Positions 26,860 to 39,900 of a stretch of 64,000 nt of DNA are shown in pieces (positions within the stretch are counted from its first letter, which is position 1; each line of letters starts with the position of its first letter). This DNA is from Channa striata. Taxonomy: Eukaryota; Chordata; Actinopteri; Anabantiformes; Channidae. The stretch spans positions 9,123,540 through 9,187,539 of the forward strand of contig CM065170.1 in assembly GCA_033026295.1 (NCBI GenBank), read 5' to 3'. Under the pieces are notes generated by a model. That model saw only the letters and a program-made list of their open reading frames with translations, made no database searches and was not told the DNA's origin. Both the position numbers and the translations under genes were made by a program.

Positions 26860-27420
26860 TTTTAGCACTCTCTCTCTCTCTCCCCACACAGGCCTCAGGA
26901 AGTGGGTGTGTAGCCTGTTGGGTTAGTTTAGGGGAGAGAGGAGGGGAAAGGGAGGATACTGATTAAAATAATAAACAGCTGTGTGAAACGGTGGGTCTAG
27001 TGGCCAGAGAGAACGAGAGCAACGGAGCAAGAGAGGAAGACGGAGAGAGAGCAATGGAGACACAAGCCTGGGTGTTTGTGTGACCCCCGAGGGAATAAAA
27101 AGCCAAAGAAGAAACGTTACTTTTCGGGACTTTTTCGTCCCACGAGGAGAAGGAGCAGAATGAGACACCGTTCGACCTCTCCCCCTTCTCAGGGGGCGAA
27201 GAGATAATCAACAGAGCTTCAACTCAAAGGGGCCGAAAATTTGGACTCCCGGCACGAACCTTGAGGCAGCTCTCTGCCAACACGTGGCTCCGGAAAAAGA
27301 AGAAGGCATTCTTTGACTAAGTGGCCCAGTCATGGCAGTGATTAGGGGGGTGTGATGGAACGAGACCAGACCAGGGCTGGAGACCTGAGGGGCGGGTAGC
27401 GAGGCAGACACTGAGGTGAC
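26860..27420 (+). promoter_or_regulatory. candidate internal promoter / CpG-enriched 5' region
   Basis: After a CT-rich tract (26866-26884), 27001-27420 contains 19 CpG dinucleotides, while 25981-26400 contains one. The segment is purine-rich and GC-rich and has a CACGTG E-box at 27281-27286. It includes an open frame from 27099 to the TAA at 27318 (containing PFDLSPFSGGEE and LRQLSANTWLRKKKKAFFD). It lies about 1 kb upstream of a donor that is phase-compatible with the first utrophin exon. That is where an Up113/Dp116-type promoter would be expected. No TATA box at a convincing position was identified. Confidence 0.25.
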
Positions 27421-27656
27421 TGTCTCTTTGAGCCCGTGTTACCTTTTCTCAGGGGAACAAGACAGTGAACCATGTGCCTCTTTGTGCCACCATCTTACCT
27501 CTTGAAGCGTGTAGGGCTGTGTAACTGGCTAGGATAAAGTGCTTTTTATCCGAGTAATTGGAGAGCAAACGCCCTGCCCCTACCCTGGGTTGGACCCCTG
27601 ACATTGTGTAAACAGCTTCTTTCATGCCCAGAAGGGAAGCAGAGAGGAAGTAAAGC

Positions 27657-28356
27657 AGATTTGTTGAAGAGAGCCAGACCGGTTCTCGACCACTTGAGTT
27701 TATATCAACCTGCCTGTCCCTCAAGACACAAACTGTTATCTCCACTGAGCAGACCTCCACCCAAGATTTGTTGGATATCCTTCCCAATTTCTGTGTTCCA
27801 TCCCTGGCCAGAGGAACTCTGCCGTCAGCCTCCAGCCTCGACTTTGACAAACCTCCAGTGGCACAAATCGTCCCGTTAATCCCAGTCCCAGTTCTGAAAC
27901 ATGACCGCAGGGTAGCCGTCACACCGTCCTCACCCTGGCTGCCTTTCTGTAGAGGATGCTACGAACATGCGGTGGGACTGGGGGAGCACACACGCTGGCA
28001 TGCATGCACGAGTGCTGCCGGGGGGTGTGTAAAGTGTGTAAATCGCACGTTTCGCGACTGCAACCTGGATTTGACCCTCTAGTGTTTGAATTTTTCTCAG
28101 GGGCGGGATTTCCCTGTAGCCGGATTGTAGATCGTTTACATTTTGGATTTACCGAGGATCTTGACCCTGACCTTGAAGGTTTTGACCGTAACCACTGGTG
28201 GACTTGCTTATCTGCCCAAACTCTCTACCAACCGTCCACCTGTATGATGATAGAGACGATGTAGGCACTGGGGGGAGCGGGAAGAATTCCAGCACACACT
28301 CCAGTATGATTGGTTTGAACTTCAGTTTGCAAGAGCTGCTCAGAAAGTTTGAACAG
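27657..28356 (+). other. overlapping long open frames, possible longer N-terminal exon with single-base frame breaks
   Basis: Open frames follow one another here, each one base back from the previous: about 27657-28082 (containing TVISTEQTSTQDLLDILP and PPVAQIVPLIPVPVLKHDRR), 27956-28264 (containing QPGFDPLVFEFF and LHFGFTEDLDPDLEGFDRN), and from 28192 to the donor at 28357 (containing LLICPNSLPTVHLYDDRDD). Each step has the direction expected from one missing base, as in the exon at 57377-57577. The second step falls at a CC pair near 28191-28193. If real, this would be about 230 residues of non-spectrin sequence in front of the utrophin rod end. I recognise no domain. A 5' UTR or decayed repeat is equally possible. 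Confidence 0.25.
28306..28356 (+). CDS. candidate alternative first coding exon of a short utrophin isoform (Up113-like)
   Basis: An ATG at 28306 opens 17 codons (MIGLNFSLQELLRKFEQ) that end exactly at CAG|GTATAC, a phase-0 donor. Exon 30778-30950 begins in phase 0, so splicing would give [15 protein letters not shown], which continues an amphipathic helix. The same frame is open upstream to 28192. In mammals the Dp116 first exon splices to the equivalent exon, and a utrophin counterpart (G-utrophin/Up113) is known. I do not recognise the peptide itself. It could also be the end of a longer exon (see the open region 27657-28356) or chance. The joining is inference; only the frame and donor are seen. 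Confidence 0.3.
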
Positions 28357-29168
28357 GTATACCTGCAGTACAGATTTGTGTTCTTCCAGCGCCTCTTGAA
28401 TGCATTTCTAATTACACAAGAATTTTATGTCTCGTGTATACAAACACATCAAACATTCAATCCACATCTTCCCCCGGTGTTTGTAGTTGTGGACTTAATG
28501 TAGTCAGCTTTATGAGGTCTGAGCAGTCATTATTGGACTCATTAAAATGGAATAATTGGTTTTGGACTGCTTTGCTAGTTATTAGGGAGAGCTACCATGC
28601 AGAGAGAGAATTAGTATAGAATGAGACCCGTGGCCTGGAATTGGACCTAATTTGTCAAAGCAAACCGTTACAGTAATTGTGTTATTGAGGGTTTAAGACA
28701 AATATAGCCTAGCCCAGCAAGGGTCATTGTTGTTGGACAGTGTTTGTCTTTTTTATTCCAGCCACAGCGTCATTTTGTCTGTTTTTACCCTTCACGTAAA
28801 GCTCTAACTTGAGAATCCAGGAAGAAGTTTTTCAGGTTCAGCCAACACCAGTCAATCACACCTGAAACCACCTATTAATTTTATGTAGTGGTTCAGTAGA
28901 ACTAGTTGTTGTCTGTCTGTGTTGTGCGTGCATGTGTCCTTTTTTGATGTTAATATATGGAGTCTGGTTAATTCCAGGGTACGTAAAAGTGATGAAGGAA
29001 AAGAAAGAGAAGCACTCGGGTAGTGACTTCAACAGCCAGCTGCTCCAAGGGTGAACTGACTGTCTTTCACTCTTTGTCTGTCCTCCTGTCCTTCTATATC
29101 TTTCTATCTTTCTTTCTTTCCGTCACTCTGTACGTCTCTCTACCTCCTGTCTATTTCTCTTTCTCATG

Positions 29169-29191
29169 CTCTCTCTCTCTCTCTCTCTCTC
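29169..29191. repeat. (CT)n microsatellite
   Basis: CT run embedded in a wider pyrimidine-rich stretch (about 29060-29200). Confidence 0.95.
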
Positions 29192-30708
29192 CTTTTCTAT
29201 GACCTTTAAGAGGCATTCGATTTGTGTCAAAAAGCTGGTGGGTGATTATCTTTGCAAATGACAGTGGAGGGATTTGCCTCAGCCATAGTATAATATCTAC
29301 TGGCATTTAGTAAATTGCAGTACAGAGATATGAATGATTGTGGTAATTGAATTATTTTGTTTGCACTCAGTTTGTTCTGTAGCTGGAGTATCGGAGTTAT
29401 TGCCCCTGTGTTACTGTGTTGTCATCCACATCTACTGTAATGTAACGTACTGTACTTCCAACTCTGTCTATCAAAGCTTTAATATCTCATTTTCTCTGTG
29501 TAAGCATCTGAATATGTGATATTTTTATAGCGTTTTCCCTTTTAATATTGTCTGGGTTGGACTGTTTGTGAAGTGTGTGGTTTGTACAGTGTTAATGTCA
29601 AAAGTTTGTATTGCTGTACAGACTCAAAAAATCCAAGATTTCTTGAGTTGAGAGGAACTTTCTGGTTTTAATATCCTCTTATTTCATTATGTCCTTAATT
29701 ATTTTATTTGTAATAATAGATCATGCAAAAATAAAGCAGTGCAGCACCATTAATTGCAATTTTCTCGATTAAATGAAACTAAAACTTGGTTAATTGAATA
29801 ATTTCTGATCTGTAATGCCACAATGAGAAAGATATACAAGCCTCATCAGTCAGTGAAGACGGATAATTTAACACGCAATGTCCAAATTTATTTTAATTAC
29901 TGTGCTGTTGTAGTCTATAGGTCTCATTATATTTTCCTTATCTGCCCTAATTTTGTCCCATTTGCAAATCAGTCTCTGCGCTGCAGGCTATGTTACACAC
30001 ATTCATATGGTATTGAGTCTTTTCTTTATTTGCAGTTAAAAAGGGTTCAACTGACGGTAGTCCCAGTAGAGCGAGAGAGAGAGGAGAAAAGGAACAGTTT
30101 TACACATCTAAAAATAAAATATTTGACAGGATCCTCTGCTTGCGTCACCCCCCTCTTGTGGTTCAATCCTCACACACAGACACTCATACATACCCTTTGA
30201 GTTGTGGTTGTGTAATAGAACTGCCTTATTAAGGATAGTCACACACACATGGAAAAATCATGCTTTGTCACAGTGTGAAGCAGCAGTTTGCAATAGCAGT
30301 GCATTACATTAGTATTGCACGCTGTATCCTATCCTAAAATGAGCAAAGTCTGCTTGGGTGTAGCCTGGCATAACCTAATGCAGCATCAAATATGGATGCA
30401 GGCTTTTCTTGGAGACTTGGTTGGGTTGAGCTTCCCAACTCATTGTAAGGGTAGAAGTTAAAAGTCCTTTTTTGTTAAAGAGGCCGAAAGCATCTTGAGT
30501 CTGTTCAATGAGCATATGAACTTCTCTGCCATCTGGAAATGTTGTGAGCAGCATCCCGTAAAATCCCCTGTGGTCTAGTATGTGTGACAGAATCTGAAGT
30601 ATCTGTATTTTTAGCTCATGGATATTTAGTCGCATTAGCGTAGAAACTGATAGTTTTAAGTGATATGAAGTTACTTCCTCTATGCTTTCCTTTACTGTAC
30701 ACTTGCAA

Positions 30709-30730
30709 ATTATTATTATTATTATTATTT
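30709..30730. repeat. (ATT)n microsatellite
   Basis: About seven ATT units, ending 47 bases upstream of the exon at 30778. Confidence 0.95.
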
Positions 30731-30777
30731 GTTGTTAATGCTCAACTGTAAAAGTTTTTTTACCTTTGTATTTGCAG

Positions 30778-30950
30778 GACATCCAGGCTGAGATCGATGC
30801 CCACAATGACATCTACAAGAGTGTGGATGGAAACAAGTCGAAGATGGTCAAAGCTCTGGGCAGCTCAGAGGAAGCTGTGTTCCTCCAACACAGACTGGAT
30901 GACATGAACCAACGCTGGAGTGACCTGAAAGCCAAATCGGCCAACATTCG
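30778..30950 (+). CDS. utrn: utrn exon (dystrophin exon 56 equivalent): rod spectrin repeat
   Basis: This 173 bp exon starts in phase 0 after a TTTGCAG acceptor and ends two bases into an Arg codon (CG) before a GTCAGT donor. It encodes 57 residues of a triple-helical spectrin-type repeat, beginning [15 protein letters not shown] and ending near LKAKSANIR. The [12 protein letters not shown] helix motif is conserved. Its length equals dystrophin exon 56. In dystrophin this is the exon onto which the Dp116 first exon is spliced, so a G-utrophin/Up113-type isoform would join here. The open frame runs on for about 250 bases past the donor into the intron; that tail has no family similarity and is not coding. 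Confidence 0.96.
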
Positions 30951-33900
30951 GTCAGTAGACCTCCACCTATTGCATAGAAATAAAACCTTTTTTTTTCCTT
31001 TCGCTGGTGTTTTGGGGTCACGTAGCTCAAATTGCAGTTTTCTGCTGTTGTCCGCTCTCAAAAGAAAGACATCTTGGCAGAAAGTCTGGATCATGGCAGT
31101 GGTTCAAGTAGGTCTCTGCCTCAGTTTACTGTTTTATTTAACCAGTGAATTCCACATTGCAAAAGTTATTTTTCCAAGAGTCTGTAATTCTCTCGTATGA
31201 AATATAAACAAAACGACAACAAAAGAAAGCTTAAGTACTGTGTAATGACACAATCACTCAATCCCAGCATTCAATGTTCAAAAAGCCAACATATTTTCAG
31301 CAAGGACAGACTTTCACTCCACTCCTAACAAAGTCACAAATAATGAATTTTGATTAGCAGAAGAAGAAGAAACTTTATTCATCACTGAGCACATATACAT
31401 TTGCACATACATGTTACATGAAATTTGTCCTCTGCATTAAAAAAAGGGAACAATACTGTATACTGTAATAACATGTACTCAATCTTTGTATTGTGCTGTT
31501 CTTCAAAACTCAATATACTTCTGTTACTATTTACTGACTACTCATAACTCATAAGTCATGAAAAAAACATCCTATTTATGATGAAGTGTCAATCAAGTGT
31601 CTTAGAATTATAGAAAACCACATGTGACATACAGTGCAGAACACTGCAGATTTCTCGGGTGGATGATGTTAACTCTCTGCCGTACAGATACAGTAAGTCC
31701 TGTGCTCCACCGGGATAAAGTACATCTCCACTAGGAGCCGAGCGCCCCCAGTCACACGTAAAGTTCTGACGGCACAGACAGACAGTGCCACGTTGGCCAC
31801 AGCCTTGGCATAAATAAGATTGGTGACGGGCGGCAATGTACAGGGTGAAGAAAGTGAAGGTGGAAGTGAAGTTGACAGGGCCAGATGGAGATGGAAAGAC
31901 AAAAGGGGGGAGGGAGGAGGGAGGAGGGGTTGGTGGAAAGAAGCAGCACAGGAGCACAACAAAACTACAGACACAGGAGGAAATGTTAGACAGGCTGAAA
32001 AAAAAAAAAAAAAGGTATATGAAACAAAAAGTGGTGCCAAAAGATTCAGTGTTACAAAGAGTTCACTGTAAGTGGAAAAGGAATAAATGGGAGTGAGTCA
32101 GTGTTGAGCGCCGCAGACATAATGGGCTGGACTTTATCCATGGGAAGACAAATGAGAGAAAAATAGACCGAGGGAGATCAGTGTGTATGTGCGGGGGTGG
32201 TGGGCTACAATATGCGTTGATTGTATCCGCCCCATTATAGCTTAATTGCAGTACATGCGCAATTAAGGCTCACTCTTTGTACAGCGTGTTCCGACGCGTA
32301 CCAAGAGGAGAGCGGAAAATCGAGCGCTTATCAACACATATTGCATGCGCGCTACCACCCGCTCAATTACCGCAGCGCCCCGCTGTGTTCCCTTTTATTA
32401 ATTAGATCTACACCGAAAGGGCAGCAACCTCCTTTGAGTGGCCTGCAATCAGATTTGTACTGGTGTTTTGTAGGCAAGAGCTTTTTAGTTGTTCTTTTAT
32501 ATTTTTCATAAGCTTTGCACCTGTTTTTTTAAGCGGTTTCCTAAAACTATCAAACCAGTGTACAGTAAGTATCATATTTCTTATAAAGGACATTTTAAAA
32601 TTAATGCACTATAATAAAACTTTAAGTGGGTGGTGTGTCCACTTAAATCAAGCCTGATCCTGCCTTCTTGTATTTGTACTCGTAAAACATCTCTGATACT
32701 GTGCCCCTTGCCGTGGTTTAGAGTTGTTTAAGGATAATCAGTGATGACAAAAGTAAAGCTGAATGCAAGCTCTGCCTACGCAAGTTACTCAAAAATATTT
32801 TAACGTACATTTTTGTGACTAACATCAGCAACACTGAGGGTTATACAGTATATAGTAACTAGAATGTTACCTGAAGTTTGCTCTGTTTCACAGTATTATT
32901 ATTTTGTTTCATATTCCGGTGTAGACTCAACAGTCTGTTGATGTGCTTCTCCATCCAGGATCTCACCCTAGATATGTGTTTGTTGTTTTCTTTTCTTTTT
33001 AGTTCTTTTCAGTGAAATTTGCTCCATTTATTAAAAGAATGCACAACATTTTCCATTCCTTTTCTTAACTGCAGTGCATCGATGAGGATTTTACTATTCG
33101 ACAACTCATACTATAAGCAAAACTGTTTAGTACTATTATCAGTCCTCTGCACCAGCATTAGTCTGATTCCTAATGGTTTGTGTTGGCAGAGCCCATCTGG
33201 AGGCGAGTGCTGAGCGCTGGTCTCGTCTGCTGGGCCTCCTGGAGGAGCTGTGGAGGTGGATCTGCATGAAGGATGAGGAACTGGCCAAGCAGATGCCTAT
33301 TGGAGGGGATGTGCCCACCCTGCTGCAACAACAGAACCACTGTATGGTGCGTACGCTTTCCACTGGCAATCTTCCTGCAACGCTGTAAATTCCTTGTGCC
33401 ATGCCCTTGTTTTTATCAAGTTTCAATTACGTTGCATTTTTCAGTTTTTAACTTTTTGATTCTCATATAAAATGATGAGTAAGTGTGTTTTGTCTATGCG
33501 CCAGTCACCCACAGTCGTCCACAACGTTCAGTTTAATGCTTTTGTGGGCAGGGGTCAGCATGGGCAATCTGACCGGTTTCCATTTTTTAGCAAGCTGGGA
33601 TTTACTGTGTATCCTGACTCCTGTTGATCATAGGCAGCATTACATTTTTTATTCATCCATTCATGCTTGTCTCCAGGTCAAATGCAGCTGAATGACTGGG
33701 ACACAGCGTCTCTTCGGGATGTTTTTTTAATGCACCCAGCTGTAGTAAAAACCCAGGCTGCTGATTTTCAGTACATTTAGTTCAGCATGTGAATAATAAT
33801 GGTCATAATGCAATACAATAATAAATAAGAGACAGGAAAGCAACAATCACAGTGACGTTGTCAAGGATGAGGCTGGTTAGCAGTGTGGCTGTGGTAACTT

Positions 33901-36900
33901 TTCAACTGAAATACAAGATGCAGCAGTTAATCATTAGGACAGCATGCGTTTTTGTGTTTACCTTTATTAATACACAGCGGTGTTACAATGATCACCCAGC
34001 AGTAACCGTACACAAACTTTTATCAGCACAGAGCTAAAGACCAAAATAAAATCCTCTCTGGACAATGGTTCGGCCTTTTTCATTCTTGGAATCATTGTTA
34101 CTTGATCACTCATAATTCACACTGCATCATTTATTTCCGCACGCGGTCAATACTTTTATTGTGGCCACCCATTCACACCTTTTGCATCACTGCTGTTTGT
34201 CATCCGTGTTCCCCACTGTATTATTTATTTATTGCTACTACTGGTTATTGTGATGGCACATTGGCATGTAATTGCTTTCAGATAAATGGCTCACCCCGTG
34301 GCTACTGTTTATTCCCAGTCTGTTGGCTGCCACTGCCATTATTGTTGCATTCAACATCATAATGCCTTTCTCCACAACCCATTCACCGCACACTTAGTTT
34401 GTTCCCCAAAGTTCCTTGAGCGTAAATACAGCATGTCTAGTCATGCATGGGCAGAAGATTACATGCACGGAGACATACAGTATCAGCGGAAGCACCTGCA
34501 ACAGACACACAAATCCACATGTGTTGAGATGTATTCAGATTAATCTGCTTTGAACAAACCCACATTTGTAGTTGTGTGTTCATTGAGGATGTGCAAGGGT
34601 TTATAACTACGGGTATAATTCATGATGTATTAAACCTCATATTACAAATGAAAACTACAACATAGATGGAGGAGAACAGAGGATTAATTAAAGGAAAACT
34701 TTTAGAGAAGAGCAGACAAAATTCTATTTTCTTGTAAGTATAAACTATAGGAAATTAAACTTCATCCTAACCCATTTGGTGCGTTCTTTTTGTCACTTCT
34801 TTGAAAGACAGCAATTGACTTATTGAGGAAGGAAACGATATGTTATCTACTGTAGAGACAGAATGGGGCTCCTTCCAGTGGTGGACAATCAATTACTTGG
34901 CTGCTGTGACGCCTACTAAGTATAGTCTCTTAATGATTTAAAATATCATTATTCACAAGCAGAACCGGGAAAAAAAAAAATCCTCATTGTGACAAAGAAA
35001 AAAACACATTTTATAAATGATAATTGCAGCTGGGGTAACGTGACTCCTATACTGCACGACGTGTTCGTCACAACTTCTCCTCTGAGGTGTGAGACGATTT
35101 TGAGGCTGGCTGTGTCTTGTACCTAACTCCTGATGGCGAGCAGAGACGAGCCTCAACTCGGCAGATCAGATGTGCTCCATTAGATAAGGCTGATTAGATT
35201 AGGCTGACGGCACACAATAACTGCAGGAGAATACTTCTCACATCTCCACTTTCACCTTCCTTTCCTCATTACCCTCTTGAGGTCTTCCGTCTCATTTTCT
35301 GTCTTTCTTCTCTCTGGCTGTCGGTCGTCTGCGTTTCCATCTCTCTCACTTTTTTTTTTTTTCTCGTACTCCTCCTTTGTCTTTCTTTCTCACCATGTCC
35401 TCTCTCTGGTTTCCTGTTCATCCTCGGGTCTTCGGCTTTGAAAAAGAAAATAATGGAACAGGCGAGTTGAAAGTGAGAAGAGCTCACTTTTCATTTTGAC
35501 TGTTATATTTTCCCTTCACTTCCTTCTCCTCTGTATTCTTAATAGATGGCCTGGAGGTCTTGCTGACCCTGAGAGGGATGAGCAGGCAGAGCCGCACAAA
35601 GAGCTGGGGCTTTGAACACGTCATGCTCTATTACTTGCTTACACTGGCACACATGCATGCGAGCCCCCTGTGCTAATGCATACATACACACACTTCAGTC
35701 ACTTAGTGATAAACACATGCACCAGCTGCTCCGTCAGAGATGAGATAAATGTGTATAGCTATATGGAAATTGCTGTCTATGAGCTTAGAAAGGCTAAGTA
35801 TAAAAAATGTCCTTTCCCCAATTTTGCTGAGATACTTGGAAAGATAAAAGAGGAAAGCTAAGCCACTTAGCTCAACAGAGAGCAACGGATATAGCTGTTA
35901 TTAAAGAATCAGAGGGAAGAAAAATATGAGAAAGCAGTGGTCCGAACCGCCAGTAGAAGAAGGTGATGGACAGGAAGTGTCAAACCGAGGCGAAATTAAA
36001 TTGTGAAAAATGAGAAATGAAAGAGGTTTATATGTAGGAACATGTAGGAAAAGATAAATATCATACACTATAACCTGTTTGTTTTCAGGATATTCCATTT
36101 CATTACTGTTGCGTTGGATTCTGCCTGAAAGCAGCAGGTCATCTGGCAATATGCTGAGAGAATTCAAACGGTGTGAGGGGGGCGGCCATTGTCCTGCCTT
36201 ATAAGAGAGCGACTTACATTGATTCGTCTGTGTTTTTCTCCACTAAAATGGCCGTAATAGCATTTATTAATCGCACATTCAATTATCCAATAAAAGCCCT
36301 TTGTCAGCATCCATCTGATTAAACTCATCAGTCTGTTAAATTAACAGCATTTAGATCAAGGAGTGGAAACAAGGGATAAAGCGCTTGTGGGCATTTTAAT
36401 GACTCTTATCTTTCAGCAACAGTTGGCATTTTGTCTGCATTGTTAGGACACTGCCGCACTTTCATTTTGTAGTTAATAAATATGAAAACAACCAGGCATT
36501 GTGATTGTATTTCAAATTAAATTTGGCCAACTCGATTTTCTTTGTAGACTCGGTATGCTTAAAGAACATACAATTACCCAGTCTAAAGCAAAGGAGGTTC
36601 TAATGACCTGCGACAGAAACCATCTTAATCATTATGCCTGCATGATTGATCAGCATCATTTGCACATGAACGGACAGGTCGTAAAGAAGAAGGAAAGTGA
36701 TTAAAGTGCTGCGCTGGACTTTACCTTATCTCTTAGTAAAGGAACCCCTACCACCACCACACAGACACACACACACACACAATTGGTTTGCTTTGAGTAA
36801 CTTTTAATTATTTTCATCTGCTTCCTCTGCAGTTGCCGGGAGCAGTTTTGAGACTTTGTTAGCCTCGTGCCCTGAACAGCCCTGTCTCAAATAATGATTT

Positions 36901-39900
36901 TATTAAAGTTGGTTCAAGCGCAAGCTTTGTAAAACTGTATCATGCCACCGCCGGTGAAAAATGTGTACATAACACCTGAGCTCTCTGACGTGTTGCAAGA
37001 TTAAAAAAAGGTTGGTAAATATATTTCTATATTACTAATGGCCCAAATGACTTGCGTGTAGTGAAAGGTGCTGCAGTTAGTGGTGCAGTCGGATACTGTT
37101 CCTCTGAGATTCTTTTTTTCCTTTTGTTAATACCTTCAACTTTACTGCAGTTGCTGTTTGGACAAAATGCTGTAGCGGTTAAATCTGGCTGTACACTACT
37201 AACCAAGCATCAGATGACAAACAGACACAGTTGATGACTAGCTGGTGAACACGGTGGAGCATTTAAAATAACTCCGTTATGTCAGAGACTGTCACCGGGG
37301 AAGCTTACGCCAACATTACTTAACTGTGCCTCCCTGTTTTATTTATTAACCTATTTAAAAATGCCCAAAGCTGGAAGCAGTAGATTAGTAGATCATGTCA
37401 GGGAGTATGATTCAAACAGAAGAGCAAATTAAAGACCTGCCCTTATTTTTTATCTTTGACGTACACAGGCATGTCTTATCAGTCACAGGCCAGCAGCGAT
37501 TTGTTTGAAAAAAAGTTTATTTTCCACTCCAAGGCTCCTTCATGAAGTGTGTAATTGTACATGTATTTTTTTTTAAATATGCATTTTTATTTTGTCACCA
37601 TGTTGATGCTGGTTTGTAATTAGTTTTATTTCTTATAATGAAGGCTCCTTAAGTCTCACTCAGGTCTCTTTCTGACCTTAGGAGCTTGTGTGTTGTGTTG
37701 CTCCTTTCGTGAGGCTTCATGTTCTTTGTAAGAAGACAAGGCGCTCAGTAACGTGGTGGTGAGGCAGACACAGCAGTCTGTGCAGTGCAGGAGCAGGGAT
37801 GTTTGGCAGAGCTCTGAAAGTCGCTGTGTTCAGGCGTTATCTTATCGATGCCACAGCACAGGGCACGCGATGATAACGGCGGGCCGCACGCAAACACAGA
37901 CCTCGTGCTGGAGTCATAGCTGTAAGATGGATGCTGTAAGTGTTGTGGGACTGACTAGAGTTTTCCTGTGGTCCTCCCAAATCCCACAAGTGCCAACCAT
38001 ATTTAGTTTTTTGTCAACCGGAAAGCTGTAGATCTGTTTGATTTACATCGGTGTGACTCCAAGACATTAGTGTGAGTTTTAAAAACTCTTGGCTGTTAGG
38101 AAAAGGTCTGTGGAGTTGTCGTCTGTCTGAACTGCAGAGACGACACAGAGAAGCTGTTTCTACTCTGACGGAGGAATTAGTTGCCGTTCTAACAACCTTC
38201 TGTGTTTTCATCTTCCACTTAATGCAGAAGAGCTGCATTTGGCAGAACACTACTGACAAGTAATACACTTGCGTAGTGATACAGCTGCAGATTCTGAGTT
38301 AATTTTTGACCTTAGAACAAGCAGCTGTCAAAATAATCTGCCCACTAGGTCAATTTAATTACTGTTCTCTAGCTTTCCATCACACCGCATTCATCAGCAT
38401 ATGGAATTTGAGGCCTGTTTGTAAACGTAATTGTAAATTATACCTTTTTTTCTGAGCAGTAAAAGAATGTTTCATTGATGTTGAAATAGAAGTTGTGCAA
38501 TTTCTTTCTTGATTATAAAAAATAATAGAATCTCTCAAATATACACCGATCAGGCATAACATTATGAGCACCTAAAGCTAAAGCTTTGGCCACCATATTT
38601 AAAATCAGTGTGGTGGCTATGTTGACCTTCAGGGTTCAGCTTTAAACGTTGCTACTGCTAGATTCCATTCATGATGTTCTTTATAAGAACGTATTATCAC
38701 AAGAACCAATTGTAATTTTAAAGCTAAATAATTAGTTGATTCATTGGACATTGAAGAAAATGATGCTAATTTCTTTAATTCTTTAACAGAAAAAAATGCC
38801 AACCCATAAATTCCCTGGTTTTACCATATGAAATGTAGTTAGTATTTATTGTACATGTATATTTATAAAATACATTTATGTTTTTCGTACCCTCCAGTTC
38901 AAGTGTTCATAATATCATGAAAGTCATTGTGGTAGTAGTCTGCAGTGATCAGAAACCAGCTGGTAACTGCTGCTGTTGGGACTGTGAAATTCTCTGTATT
39001 TGCATTTTCCTGAGCTTGTCATGTCTAACAGTAAAATTTGCTGTGTCATCACTCATAACTGGGCATATGTTCCTTCAGCAGTAGCTTGCTGTAGAGACCA
39101 GTTACTACACTAATGTAAATGTTAATACTTATACCGTACAACAGTGTTTGCACCAGGATGTCATTTTTGCCCACAATAAACTGCCTGTTTGTGATTCGCA
39201 GGTCAGAATTTATTGTGACCTTACAAAACTGACATCCAAATATTTCACTCACTTAACTGGGCAATATTCAAAGTATATTTCCATTTAATTAACCTCTTCA
39301 CACTCAATTCAGCCCCGTCTAAAGCCTGTTTTCAGTCAGCAACAAATCTGACAGCAAAAGGAAAAAGAAACAAAAAAAAAAGAAGTTGGTTTCTACTTTT
39401 AGTCGTGCCACCCACCCTCTTTTTTTTTCTTATCTCTGCTGCCCACACACGCCTCTTTTCCTCTTCCCCAATCACCTCTCATTTAGTTTCTATCTCTCAA
39501 GGTCCCCTCCCTGAGCTACCTGCCTATTACTGTACGTTTCCTCCATTTGAGCTGGAAGGAACTCATTGGAGCGGAGCAAACCATTTATTAGCGGGGGTGA
39601 TTTAATTTGTGTTCAGCAGGACGCTCCATTTCAGCATGAGAGTGCATTTGTCTGCAGGAGGCAGTGTGAAATTGTCATTGCCTTGGTCTTAACTTTTGCA
39701 GAAATAATTTTTTTTTTAATGTAGAGGACCAAAAATAGCGTGTGCATGCTGTTAGACGAGGCCTGTGAGTAAGCTGCTCGTCATCCTCCTACATCGCTAT
39801 TCTTTCTATTCTCATCTCCTTTGGTGGTACTGTATATGAAACCCCACTAAACCCAAAATGTTGTCATCTGCCGCTCCGTCAGTATTGTGCGCACGACTAA

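Larger units (their letters stand above)
28357..30777 (+). other. non-coding; intron if the 28356 donor is used
   Basis: AT-rich with a CT microsatellite at 29169-29191 and an ATT repeat just before the acceptor of the exon at 30778. No other exon recognised. Confidence 0.6.

Noticed and set aside
30766..31200. 144-codon open frame
   Set aside because: It starts 12 bases inside the intron and continues 250 bases past the donor at 30951. Only 30778-30950 has family similarity and exact exon size.
31589..32040. Minus-strand frames over 120 codons
   Set aside because: They are complements of a purine-rich intronic stretch and give Phe/Pro/Ser-rich low-complexity peptides.
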